In this document: positions 35,746-44,448 of the stretch, piece by piece | Layout of the letters: every line of letters starts with the position of its first letter | Numbering within the stretch: the stretch's first letter is position 1 | The notes under the pieces: generated by a model | The model's database searches: none | What the model was told of the DNA's origin: nothing | What the model saw: the letters and a program-made list of their open reading frames with translations, nothing else | Source: Streptomyces griseicoloratus | Lineage (GTDB): Bacteria > Actinomycetota > Actinomycetes > Streptomycetales > Streptomycetaceae | DNA length: 64,000 nt | Assembly: GCF_014534645.1 (NCBI RefSeq) | Contig: NZ_JACVQF010000225.1 | Location: 40,793 to 104,792, forward strand | Reading direction: 5' to 3' | Program-made: the position numbers and the translations under genes

Positions 35746-37058
35746 GCCGTCGCCTCCGCGGCCGCCCGGGCCGCCGCCGGAAGGGCGTCGGCGATCCGCT
35801 GCACCGCCCGCTCGTCGTGCGCGGTGGACACGAACCACGACTCGAAGGACGACGGCGGCAGGTAGACGCCGTTCGCCAGCAGCGAGTGGAAGAAGGCGGT
35901 GAAGCGGAAGGACTCCTGCGCCTTGGCGTCCTCGTAGTTGCGGACCGGCCGGTCCGTGAAGAAGACGGAGAACATGTTGGAGGCGGTCTGGAGCGTGTGC
36001 GCCACCCCCTCCTTGCTCAGCGCCTCGGTGACGAGCGACTGGATCTGCGCGGAGACCGCGTTGACCTTCTCGTACGCGGCGTCGTCGAGGAGGCGGAGCT
36101 GCGCGAGGCCGGCGGCGGTGGCGACCGGGTTCCCGGAGAGGGTGCCCGCCTGGTAGACGGGGCCGGCCGGGGCGAGGTGGGCCATGACGTCGGCGCGCCC
36201 GCCGAAGGCCGCGGCCGGGAAGCCGCCGCCCATGACCTTGCCGAAGGTCATCAGGTCGGGGACGACGCCTTCGACGCCGTACCAGCCGGCCTTGCTGGTG
36301 CGGAAGCCGGTCATGACCTCGTCGGAGATGAACAGCGCGCCGTTCGCGGCGCACGCGTCCTTCAGCCCCTGGTTGAACCCGGGCAGCGGCGGCACGACGC
36401 CCATGTTGCCGGGGGACGCCTCGGTGATCACGCAGGCGATCTCGCCGGGGTGGGCGGCGAAGGCGGCGTGCACGGCGTCGAGGTCGTTGTACGGCAGGAC
36501 GATCGTGTCGCCGGCCTGGGCGCCGGTGACGCCGGGGGTGTCGGGCAGCGCGAACGTGGCGACGCCGGAGCCCGCGGCGGCCAGCAGGGAGTCGACGTGC
36601 CCGTGGTAGCAGCCGGCGAACTTGATCACCTTGGCGCGCTGCGTGAACCCGCGGGCGAGCCGGATGGCGGACATGGTGGCCTCGGTGCCGCTGGACACCA
36701 GCCGCACCTCCTCCAGCGGAGCGACCCGGGCGACCATCTCCTCGGCGAGCGCGACCTCACCCTCGGCGGGCGTGCCGAAGGACGTCCCGCGGGCGACGGC
36801 CTCCTGCACGGCGGCGATCACCTCGGGGTGCGCGTGCCCGAGGATCATCGGCCCCCAGGAACACACCAGGTCGACGTACTCCCGCCCGTCGGCGTCCGTC
36901 AGATAGGGCCCGGTGCCGGACACCATGAACCGGGGCGTGCCGCCCACGGCACGGAAGGCCCGCACCGGGGAGTTCACGCCGCCGGGCGTGACGGCAGCCG
37001 CGCGGTCGAACAGAGCCTGCGAGGCCGGTGCTTCGTATGGATATGCCAGTTCGCTCAT
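35742..37058 (-). CDS. hemL: Glutamate-1-semialdehyde 2,1-aminomutase
   Basis: 438 residues, class III PLP aminotransferase fold. The lysine that binds PLP is in [30 protein letters not shown] precedes it with the conserved aspartate. [20 protein letters not shown] and [14 protein letters not shown] are HemL signatures. It makes 5-aminolevulinate in the C5 route to haem and other tetrapyrroles, in keeping with the nearby cytochrome c maturation genes. The phosphatase gene follows by overlap. Confidence 0.96.
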   Translation of the reverse strand: MSELAYPYEAPASQALFDRAAAVTPGGVNSPVRAFRAVGGTPRFMVSGTGPYLTDADGREYVDLVCSWGPMILGHAHPEVIAAVQEAVARGTSFGTPAEGEVALAEEMVARVAPLEEVRLVSSGTEATMSAIRLARGFTQRAKVIKFAGCYHGHVDSLLAAAGSGVATFALPDTPGVTGAQAGDTIVLPYNDLDAVHAAFAAHPGEIACVITEASPGNMGVVPPLPGFNQGLKDACAANGALFISDEVMTGFRTSKAGWYGVEGVVPDLMTFGKVMGGGFPAAAFGGRADVMAHLAPAGPVYQAGTLSGNPVATAAGLAQLRLLDDAAYEKVNAVSAQIQSLVTEALSKEGVAHTLQTASNMFSVFFTDRPVRNYEDAKAQESFRFTAFFHSLLANGVYLPPSSFESWFVSTAHDERAVQRIADALPAAARAAAEATA

Positions 37059-37342
37059 GACCTGCGACTTCTCCGACCTTCTCGACCTTCTCCGACGTCT
37101 CGGACTCTGCGTGCCCGGGTGACCTCATCAGGGTAGACAACCCACCCGGACGCCGTGCCGTCTGCCAGACTGGAAGCCATACACGCAGTTCACGGGGGCA
37201 TGCGGACCAGGGGGCCGCGGACGACCCACGGGCAGATGCTTCACCGCACGTTTCGGCGCGCGGCCGTGGGGGAGGTCACTGACACGATGATCGGGTTGCG
37301 CGGCGGGGGTCACGCGTCCTAGAAAAGCAGTCGGGTGGAGAT
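37059..37342. other. Intergenic region between hemL and the island target gene
   Basis: 284 bases between divergent genes. It should contain the hemL promoter (minus strand) and that of the gene at 37343. I see no RNA gene or clear operator. Confidence 0.5.
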
Positions 37343-37969
37343 ATGCATCGCGGTGGCGGACTGGGCGAGGGGACCGACGACCTGGGTCCTCGACGTGCCC
37401 GGCGGGGAAGGCACCGGCGCGACGCGGAGGAAACGACCGGAGCACGTCAGGGACACGGTGCGTCGAGTGAGCCGGACCGGTTCGACCGACGGGTCGAACG
37501 GCTGGGGGCGGGGAGCGGGAATGGTGGCCGGGTGGGGGTGACGTACAAGTACTTCGGCGCGCCCGACGGCGCGACCGCGGCCCGCGTCCCGATCTCGATG
37601 CGCCCCGAGGAACTCGGCGGCGACGAGCTCGGCATGAACGGCATGTTCACCAAGATCAAGCCGGAGACCATGGCGGCCATGGTCCTCACCGGCATCGAGG
37701 GCGTCCCCCTGCACCGGGTCCCGCCCCTGGAACTGGTCGTCCTGCACCCCGACTACGCGGTCGTGAAGCTCCCGATGACGGTCGTCGACCCCCTGCGCGG
37801 CATAGGCGAGGAGGCGGTCGGCGCGGCAGCCTTCATCTGGTCGACGGTCCCGGACCGGGGCGGTCCGCGGGACGCGTTCAACGTGTACCAGTTGCTGCAC
37901 GAGTGGCAGGACTTCAGCCACCGGCTGCACGAGGCGGGGCATCAGCCGTATTGCCTTGTGTGGCCCTGA
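37343..37969 (+). CDS. Conserved hypothetical protein; its 3' end is the island attachment site
   Basis: 208 residues from ATG 37343; the first 65 are polar, Arg/Gly-rich and may be unstructured, and a GTG at 37538 (TYKYFGAPDGATAARVPISM...) would skip them. The folded part includes LGGDELGMNGMFTKIKPETM, VVDPLRGIGEEAVGAAAFIW and ends QLLHEWQDFSHRLHEAGH followed by QPYCLVWP. I do not recognise a family. The last 26 codons and stop are duplicated at 46240-46320 with only synonymous changes, which indicates selection on this C-terminus and use of it as an integration site. The left copy completes the gene here. Confidence 0.75.
   Translation: MHRGGGLGEGTDDLGPRRARRGRHRRDAEETTGARQGHGASSEPDRFDRRVERLGAGSGNGGRVGVTYKYFGAPDGATAARVPISMRPEELGGDELGMNGMFTKIKPETMAAMVLTGIEGVPLHRVPPLELVVLHPDYAVVKLPMTVVDPLRGIGEEAVGAAAFIWSTVPDRGGPRDAFNVYQLLHEWQDFSHRLHEAGHQPYCLVWP
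37889..37969 (+). repeat. Left copy of the 81-bp island-flanking repeat (attL-like)
   Basis: Runs from the CAG codon at 37889 to the TGA at 37967-37969 of the gene at 37343. It matches 46240-46320 at 77 of 81 bases. The differences are AGC versus TCG (both Ser) and TAT versus TAC (both Tyr). Weaker similarity continues about 35 bases past the stop. Confidence 0.85.
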
Positions 37970-38035
37970 TTTGGGGTTTCCGGTCGGCCGGGCGGGGTTT
38001 CCGGAGCCCGCCCTCGTCATGGGCCGGGAGGGGCG

Positions 38036-38256
38036 TCATGCCGCGAGGGCACATTGAGGGCAGACGGGTTTCTCCCAGGGCACAAATGTGCCCTGGGCCT
38101 CTGCTGCCGGGGCCTCGGTGAAGACTTCGTCGATCGCCTTGCGGGTCCGGGTCTCGCTGGACGCAGCAGGTGCATGTACGTCCGGAGCCACTGCTCTGGC
38201 CCACGAGACAGCACCGCCTTGTCCCCCGCAGTCGCGAGCACGTCGGCGCTGATCAC
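38036..38256 (-). pseudogene. Frameshifted small gene coupled to the flavoprotein
   Basis: A GTG at 38256 overlaps the flavoprotein stop as GTGA and reads ISADVLATAGDKAVLSRGPE, then QWLRTYMHLL. After about 38165 that frame becomes arginine/proline-rich nonsense, while the neighbouring frame continues with SSETRTRKAIDEVFTEAPAA, then GTFVPWEKPVCPQCALAA and a stop at 38036. The two halves look like one protein of about 73 residues ending in a C-x2-C motif, broken by a frameshift. Family unknown. A perfect 24-base palindrome (38074-38097) lies in its 3' part and is also coding sequence. Confidence 0.55.
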
Positions 38257-38798
38257 GACCGCACGGACAGCCTGGGGGCAAGTAGCTCCAGCACTTCCTC
38301 CCAGCCGTAGCGGCCGGCTCCGCCGCCCGCCTTTGGCCGGTGAGGCTCGTAGGAACCGAGCAGGACGCCCATCTCGCGCAGCCGTTCCAGGCTCTGGCGG
38401 TACGCCGGGTGGGCGGCCTGGGCGGAGTTCAGGTACGGCAGCACGGCGACCGGAACGCCCATCGCGGGAGCCTCGCACAGGATGCCCAGGGCGAGATTGT
38501 CGGAGATTCCGGCGGCCCACTTGTTGACCGTGTTGAAGGTGGCTGGGGCGACCGCAATCACATCCGCAGCTCGGCTCGGGCGCGGTTGCCCCGGTGATCG
38601 CCAGGCCGAGCGGATGGGGCGGCCGGTTTGGGCCTCGACCGCCTCAGCGTCAAGGAAGCCGAGTCCTTGGGGGGTGGCGACCACGCCGACCTCCCAGTGC
38701 TGTTCCTGCGCCGCGGTGATCAGCCGGCCGACATCGGCGGCGACCCCGGCCGCGCAGACCACGATCTGGAGGAACGGCTTGTAGTGCGGGTCACTCAC
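38253..38798 (-). CDS. UbiX/HFCD-like flavoprotein
   Basis: 181 residues. The opening FLQIVVCAAGVAADVGRLIT and the central VIAVAPATFNTVNKWAAGIS then DNLALGILCEA are the flavin-binding pattern of the HFCD family (UbiX, Dfp, EpiD, DpaB). It starts by ATGA/GTGA-type overlap with the regulator fragment upstream and ends by overlap with the small frameshifted gene. In many Streptomyces this flavoprotein sits beside an XRE-type regulator with a TPR-like C-terminus, as here. Substrate unknown. It is the only apparently intact gene in the left half of the island. Confidence 0.8.
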   Translation of the reverse strand: MSDPHYKPFLQIVVCAAGVAADVGRLITAAQEQHWEVGVVATPQGLGFLDAEAVEAQTGRPIRSAWRSPGQPRPSRAADVIAVAPATFNTVNKWAAGISDNLALGILCEAPAMGVPVAVLPYLNSAQAAHPAYRQSLERLREMGVLLGSYEPHRPKAGGGAGRYGWEEVLELLAPRLSVRS

Positions 38799-39550
38799 GC
38801 GGGCACTCCCAGTTGGCGGCTGAAGTGGTGGAGCTCGGGCAGCGCCCGGCGACGGTCACGGGCTACCATGTCGGCGACCAGTTCGCGTACGGCCGGGCGG
38901 CGGACGTCCTGTGCCGCGCAGCCCTCGGCGATGCGCAGGGCCTGGTAGCCGTCGGCGAGCCTGCCCTGCTGACTGTAGGCGCGGGCGGCCTCCACCCAGA
39001 GCGCGGCCCGTCGCTCGGGGCCGGGGATGTGCCGCCGCATGAGGGGGCGAGCGGTTTGAAGGGCGATTCCGGCGTCGCCGAATGAGACAGCCGCGCTGAT
39101 CTCGTGCAGGGCTACGTTAGTCGGGCTGAAGTTCGCCCAGGCGTCCGGCCTGTCGAATGCGACGTAGCGGGCCACCTCTTTGGCCTCGGTGAGGAAGTCC
39201 TGGGTGGTGCCGCGGTCGCCGTTTCTGCTGGCGGCGGTAGCTCCGCGGAGCAGCAGCAGGCCGACCGCTGCCAGGTATCGGGGCGAGCGTTGGTCGTAGG
39301 AGCCGCTGAGCTGGTCGACGGTGTGGCGCACCATGTTCACGGCCTGGGCTGTGTGCTTCTCCCGTACGAGCACGTGGGCGTGAACGCGGACGCTGGCGGC
39401 GAGGACGACAGGGTCCCCGGATCGCTCTGCCTCGGCCATGGCCCGACCGGCCGCTAGCCAGGCGTTTCCCTGGTCGGCTAGCTTCAGTAACAGGCTCACC
39501 GACGTCTGGTAGGCGGTCGCGAGCAACCCGGACGCCTCCGCCGAACCGGA
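38795..39550 (-). pseudogene. Regulator lacking its N-terminal HTH half
   Basis: The remaining part has the TPR-like helical repeats of large Streptomyces XRE regulators (YQTSVSLLLKLADQGNAWLA, AGRAMAEAERSGDPVVLAAS, RPLMRRHIPGPERRAALWVE, RAYSQQGRLADGYQALRIAE). The best start is a TTG at 39526, without a good ribosome-binding site. Upstream the frame remains open but becomes unlike the family at about 39545-39600, exactly where the divergent MurA-like frame begins. The DNA-binding half that should lie there is missing. The stop overlaps the flavoprotein start, so the two were one operon. Confidence 0.65.
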
Positions 39551-39553
39551 TGA

Positions 39554-40550
39554 GCCGCCGACGACCTGGCGCAGGTCGGCGCGCTCGCCCGGGACGGGGC
39601 GGCACGGCTGCCGTGGCCGGGAGGCTGCCGGATCGGCGTACGCGCGATGGACCTGTATTTCAAGGTGTACGAGGCGTTCGGCGACCGGGGTGTGCTGGAC
39701 GACTGCGGATATCGCGTCGCGGCCGCCAGGCGCCGCAACGGCACCGTGTCCCTGGTGCTGCCGTTCCGCTCGCGCGGGGCGACGGTGGCCGCCCTGCTCC
39801 GGGCCGTTACCACCGGTCGGCCTCTGCGGCTGGGCGAGCCCAATCTCTCTCCGGAAGTGATTTATGTGCTGGAGGCCCTGCAGACGGCTGGCTGGGAGGC
39901 CCGGACCGGCAAACGTCTGCTCACCCTCTCACCGCCATCCTCAGCACCAAGCGACGCCGCATGGGTGGTGCCAGGAGACAAGGTAGAGGCAGGGACACTG
40001 GCCTGTGCAGTCGCCGCGACCGGCGGAAGCGCACGCATCACAGGGGCGCGGGCCGACGACCTGGGCCCTCTCGTGGCCGCCCTGCATCGACTGGTGCATC
40101 TCTGGCGGCAACGAGGCGGACGCTCTCACCGTGAACGCCCAGGATGGCCGCGTGGCCAGCCGCCTCTTACGGGCCACCGCCTCGCTCAGCCCTGGCGGAT
40201 TGGTCGCCGACTTCGAACCACCGCTCATGGCCCTAGCCCTCGGCCTGCCTGGTACCCACCTGTTCGCCGACGCCATCACCCCGGGTCGCCACGGCAATCT
40301 TCTCCCGCAGTTGGCCCGCCTCGGGGCGATCATCGAAGAAGTCTCCCCCACCGAGTGCCGTCTTACCGGTCCTCAACGGCTGACCGGAACGGGCGTGGAG
40401 GCCACCGACATCCGAACCGGATCCGCCCTCATGGTCGCCGGCCTCACCGCCCAGGGCGGCACCATCCTCTTGCGCGTCAACGCACCGGCATCGCCCACCC
40501 TAAGTCTCCACGGCCCAACTCTAGGGGGTGGCAAAACCGCCGGATCGTGA
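39554..40550 (+). pseudogene. MurA-like enolpyruvyl transferase, truncated and frameshifted
   Basis: The frame opens after a TGA at 39551-39553 with LAQVGALARDGAARLPWPGG, then CRIGVRAMDLYFKVYEAFGD, which aligns with MurA from about residue 95 (the GPLVAR...LPGGCxIG...DLH region). The conserved VPGDKVEAGTLACAVAATGG follows. At about 40091-40100 the frame shifts, and the next frame continues SGGNEADALTVNAQDGR, TDAINPER-like FADAITPGRHGNLLPQLARL and TGVEATDIRTGSALMVAGLT. The end (about 40490-40550) diverges from the family. Roughly the first 90 residues including the PEP-binding cysteine loop are absent or doubtful. A TTA codon is present in the second part. Non-functional as it stands. Confidence 0.7.
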
Positions 40551-40672
40551 CAGCGCTTCTGATGCACCTACCAATCAGTAGCCACTACGTTCTCCTGCGC
40601 CGCCGTGACCAGGGCGGATACCCTCTCTACTCCACACAGCGCGATGCGCAGGGGGCACGGGAGTCGGCGTGA
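40547..40672 (+). CDS. Possible 41-residue leader ORF before the helicase gene
   Basis: GTG at 40547 overlaps the end of the MurA-like frame as GTGA, and its TGA (40670-40672) overlaps the GTG start of the helicase gene as GTGA. The product (MTALLMHLPISSHYVLLRRR then DQGGYPLYSTQRDAQGARES) has no known family. The overlaps at both ends suggest translational coupling, but in a decayed stretch they may be accidental. Confidence 0.3.
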   Translation: MTALLMHLPISSHYVLLRRRDQGGYPLYSTQRDAQGARESA

Positions 40673-43600
40673 ATCTGAGCAGTGGTACTGGAGTGCTGCA
40701 GGGTCGTTACGAGCTCACCGAAAGGGTTTTCCGCCGCAGGCTTAGCGATGAGAACGGATCCGGAGGCGCAGAGAACTGGCTCGCCCTTGGTGAATATGGG
40801 CAGGAGTACCTGCTGAAGATCTGGCCTCACAGCAAAGATGACCCTGACGTCTCCGACATGAATCGAGCATTGTGGGACGCGGAGCTACGAACCCTGTATC
40901 GAGCGTGCAGCTCCCCGGGCGCCGAGCGATCTTTGATGGTCCTCAGAGAAGCTGGCGTCGACAATGAAATCGGGCTCTTAGTAATGGCCCTGGAAGCGCC
41001 AGGATATTCATGCCTTGCCGTCGAACTCGCCGAAAACCGCAGCTCTCACTACTGGCTGACCAACGAGAACACTGAGTCGCGTCGCGACCTATGGAATGGC
41101 CTCAAGGGACTTGCCGACGGCCTCAACCTACTCCACGAACAGCAGGTGCTGCATACTGGAGTCTCGGCGGAGAGTGTCTTCTTGGATCCCACGCAGGGGG
41201 CCGACTCGCTAAGACTGGGCGGATTCGAGTGGAGCGTGCGGGTTGGCTCTGGCTCGGCGCGCCCATTGTCGGCACACTGGGGTACACCACCTGAAACCAT
41301 GGGTGGCCCACATCAGGTGTTCGGTCCGGATGGCGACTGGTTCGGATTTGGCATTCTGGCGGCACGATGCCTGTTGCCCATCGAGCACCTCAACAACAAT
41401 TCCCCCACAGTCCAGGCGCGTTACAAGCACATCCTGAACAAAATCGAAAAATCGAAGGACCTACTCACAGACCTGGAGCGAGACTTCCTTCTGCGCCTGG
41501 TTGCGGAATCTCCCCTAGACCGAATGACACGCTACGAGGACATCGCAGCACGCATAGAGGACATTGTAAGCCGACTGGGACGATCGCCAGCACCCAATGA
41601 ATGGGACGACCGTTACGTCCTGATGATCGACCCAAAGAACACCCAGGTTACCGAATCTGCCATGGCGGCGGGTCTCCGCAAAGAACTGAGCCTGGGCCCC
41701 ACGGAGATGTTCAATCCGCGGGACGCCAGGCATGCCACCGCCCTAACCCGGTTCGTACAGCAAGATTTGAATAGTCAGGGTGCCCGCTTGTACGCGGTCC
41801 GCAACCAGCATTTCTTCATGCTCCTCGGGGACAAACTGCAACTTCGTATCGGCCAGTACCGGGATCGGTACGTGGGCGCCGGCGAGGCAGAAGCCACCTG
41901 GAAACACGCCCGCGTCCTCGGTGTGGGAGAACTGCGTGGAGCGTCCGATGACGCCGTTTCTGCGTTCCCGCCAGGCAGCATCACTGTGCTGAACATCCTC
42001 GAGAACCTCCGCCGAACCGAGCCCACCCTGTTGCAAAACGCATCAAGCTGGGAACGCCGCCTTCCCAGGGTAGACAGGGCTGCCAAGCAACGGGCAGAGC
42101 TCGAAAAGTTCTGCGCGTTCGTGCGGGTGACCAACCAGATCGAACTCCTCTTCCGAGACGCCGAGCTCTTCGCCTACCGCATCGTGGACCGCACCGTCAC
42201 CGACAGCGGCAAGGAAGAGATCACGATCGAGGAGTTGGAACGCCCACGAGAGGTGCTCAGCTTCCTCCAAGTAGATGGCGGGCTTGTGGAGTTTCTCCAG
42301 CGCGAGCGCGAGAACTCTTCCAAGACCGACGCCGGACTCGTCGTCCTCACGGGACTCAGCCTGGACTCTTTGAGCTCTCCTCCGGCCGAACTCTCCTCCA
42401 CCTGGAACATCACCCAGGTCGACGTGGCCCACAGACAAGCCAAACTGACCCGGCAGGACGTGGCGGCGCAGATGACGGAGGTGCCTGATCACGGAATCCT
42501 CCGCAGCCACGGTATGGAGGGTCAGATCAGGCTGATCAAGCGGCGTAAAGAGGCCATCGACCGACTGCCCAGTCACACATACCTGCTGCGCAGCCTGGCC
42601 AATCCTGGGGAGGTGTTCATGGACACGGGTGACGTGGAGCCACCTGTCGCCCTTGACCCTGCCAAGCTCGATCAGTCCAAACGAGGTGTCATCCAGGACA
42701 TCCTCCGGGTCCGTCCTATCTACGCACTCCAGGGCCCCCCTGGAACAGGAAAGACCACCATGGTGGCCTGGCTGCTGCGGCAGATCCTCGACGAGGATCC
42801 AGTCGCCCAGATCCTCATCACGGCTCAGGCCCATGGAGCCGTCGATGTGCTGTGGTCGAAGGTAAAGGAGGAGGCATTCCGGGGCGTCCGCGAGGAACGC
42901 CAGCCACTGGCCGTGCGACTTGGGCGCAAGTCGACAGAGGGAGCCTCTGAGCAGGAGGGGTCGGTCGACGAGGTCGTCGGCAAGACCTTGGACAGTGCGG
43001 TCCGTCACCTTCTGGCGGAACCAGACCGCAGCGCCGTCCAGAACCAATGGCTGGCTGCATGCCGTGACATGCAGGCCGAACTTGCCGCTCCGGAGCCCGG
43101 AGCCCTCCTTCCGGACTTCCGTCAGCTCGTCAAGAGGGGGGCCAATCTGACGTTCTGCACCACCAGTGCTGGTGAGCTTGAAGGGCTCTCGTCGGAGCTG
43201 AGCTTCGACTGGTCCATCGTCGAGGAATCCGGCAAGGTCCATGGGTTCGACCTGGCGCTCCCCCTTCAGGCGGGCCACCGGTGGCTCCTGATCGGTGACC
43301 AAAAACAATTGCCACCATACCGAGACAAAGACTACCTCGATGCGGTCAACCATTTGGATCGCGTCGTCGATGCACTGGACTCCCTCCCCGACGGCGGTGC
43401 ACGTCTATTGGACCGCGAGTTCGTGCGGATGTGGCGGGAGTGGGACGAGGCCGAGCGTGACGATTTCATCGTCTACTCCCGGGAATGGCTGAAGGTCTTC
43501 AAGACGATCTTCGACAACTGCAGCTACGCACAGGGCGGCCGAGGGGAGAATGACCCTGTGCTGACGGGTAAGACCGAGCAGGGCGCCGCTATGGCAGGAA

Positions 43601-44448
43601 TGCTCGCCGTACAGCACCGGATGCATTCGGACATCGGCACACTCATCTCGGAGGCGTACTACGACGGTGAACTGACCAACTCCGACAGGACGAAACCGTC
43701 ATCGGGTCGACTCGGCAACTTGGCTCATCCGTTCGTGGCACCCGACGGAATCGCCGGAAAGGCGATCGTGTGGATCGACACGCCGTGGAGTGCCGCGGGT
43801 GAGGAGGCGGGTGAGTGGGGAGCACCCACTGGAGGTAAGCAGGTCCCCCGGTACATAAACCCGGCGGAGGCACACGCACTGTTCCGCTTCATCGAAAAGC
43901 TGAAAGTCGACCCGACTGCCGCCGGACGAGAGCCTCTCAAACTCACCGTGCTCTCGCCCTACAGCCAGCAGGTCGGATATCTGGAGCGCAATCTTTCGTC
44001 CTGTCGGCTACCTTCCGGGGTACGGTTCGCGGAACGGGCCCGGCGGGGCGGTGGGCAGCCTCGCTCAGGGGCCTTCACCGTGGACTCTTTCCAGGGCGAT
44101 CAGTCAGACATCATCGCCGTCAGTCTGGTCCGGAACAACCAGGCTCCGGGACATCTCCGCGGCCAGGGAATGGGCTTCCTTCAGGATGCGCCTCGACTCA
44201 ATGTTTTGCTCTCAAGAGCAGAAAGACTGCTCGTGCTCGTCGGCTCGTGGGATTTCTTCCGGAAGCAAACTGAGCTAATCGAGCTAGACGAGCAGGACAA
44301 GGAACTCTGGCACTGGAAGAAAGTACTGACCACACTCGAAGCTTGGGAGGCGGACGGGCGAGTACTACGGCTCCCCGCTGACCTGAGCGAGTATCGGGAA
44401 CCTACCGTTCGAGAAGTCCTCAGCAACCGCCACAGGAGTGCACAGTGA
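40669..44448 (+). CDS. mkoA: Mokosh-type kinase-like/SF1 helicase fusion (MkoA-like)
   Basis: 1259 residues. Residues about 10-305 have a protein-kinase fold: lysine in EYLLKIW (K50), glutamate E72, the catalytic loop as HTGVSAES (162-169) instead of HRDxxxxN, and GFE (185-187) instead of DFG, so it looks like a pseudokinase. After a spacer, residues about 665-1200 are an SF1 helicase of UPF1/DNA2 (COG1112) type: Walker A GPPGTGKT (689-696), VEESG (851-855) for Walker B, LIGDQKQLPP (874-883), QHRM (982-985), TVDSFQGDQSDI (1137-1148) and RLNVLLSRA (1176-1184). Kinase-helicase plus a PLD gene is the type I Mokosh anti-phage layout. Codon use is less G+C biased than in neighbours, and a TTA Leu codon lies at 40978-40980. 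Confidence 0.82.
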   Translation: MNLSSGTGVLQGRYELTERVFRRRLSDENGSGGAENWLALGEYGQEYLLKIWPHSKDDPDVSDMNRALWDAELRTLYRACSSPGAERSLMVLREAGVDNEIGLLVMALEAPGYSCLAVELAENRSSHYWLTNENTESRRDLWNGLKGLADGLNLLHEQQVLHTGVSAESVFLDPTQGADSLRLGGFEWSVRVGSGSARPLSAHWGTPPETMGGPHQVFGPDGDWFGFGILAARCLLPIEHLNNNSPTVQARYKHILNKIEKSKDLLTDLERDFLLRLVAESPLDRMTRYEDIAARIEDIVSRLGRSPAPNEWDDRYVLMIDPKNTQVTESAMAAGLRKELSLGPTEMFNPRDARHATALTRFVQQDLNSQGARLYAVRNQHFFMLLGDKLQLRIGQYRDRYVGAGEAEATWKHARVLGVGELRGASDDAVSAFPPGSITVLNILENLRRTEPTLLQNASSWERRLPRVDRAAKQRAELEKFCAFVRVTNQIELLFRDAELFAYRIVDRTVTDSGKEEITIEELERPREVLSFLQVDGGLVEFLQRERENSSKTDAGLVVLTGLSLDSLSSPPAELSSTWNITQVDVAHRQAKLTRQDVAAQMTEVPDHGILRSHGMEGQIRLIKRRKEAIDRLPSHTYLLRSLANPGEVFMDTGDVEPPVALDPAKLDQSKRGVIQDILRVRPIYALQGPPGTGKTTMVAWLLRQILDEDPVAQILITAQAHGAVDVLWSKVKEEAFRGVREERQPLAVRLGRKSTEGASEQEGSVDEVVGKTLDSAVRHLLAEPDRSAVQNQWLAACRDMQAELAAPEPGALLPDFRQLVKRGANLTFCTTSAGELEGLSSELSFDWSIVEESGKVHGFDLALPLQAGHRWLLIGDQKQLPPYRDKDYLDAVNHLDRVVDALDSLPDGGARLLDREFVRMWREWDEAERDDFIVYSREWLKVFKTIFDNCSYAQGGRGENDPVLTGKTEQGAAMAGMLAVQHRMHSDIGTLISEAYYDGELTNSDRTKPSSGRLGNLAHPFVAPDGIAGKAIVWIDTPWSAAGEEAGEWGAPTGGKQVPRYINPAEAHALFRFIEKLKVDPTAAGREPLKLTVLSPYSQQVGYLERNLSSCRLPSGVRFAERARRGGGQPRSGAFTVDSFQGDQSDIIAVSLVRNNQAPGHLRGQGMGFLQDAPRLNVLLSRAERLLVLVGSWDFFRKQTELIELDEQDKELWHWKKVLTTLEAWEADGRVLRLPADLSEYREPTVREVLSNRHRSAQ

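Noticed and set aside
35047-36354. 435-residue version of the histidine phosphatase running through hemL
   Set aside because: The upstream part is antiphase to hemL; the GTG at 35745, overlapping the hemL stop, gives a normal-length enzyme.
38074-38097. Perfect 24-base palindrome CCCAGGGCACA-AA-TGTGCCCTGGG
   Set aside because: Considered as terminator or operator, but it lies in the 3' coding part of the frameshifted small gene and has no T tail; kept only as a note there.
39647-40672. Single 341-residue frame across the MurA-like region, ending by overlap with the helicase start
   Set aside because: Only the first part resembles a protein family; after about 40095 this frame is Arg/Pro/His-rich and the family similarity moves to another frame.
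40669-41580. Active Ser/Thr kinase at the helicase N-terminus
   Set aside because: Fold is kinase-like but catalytic Asp, Asn and DFG Asp are all replaced.
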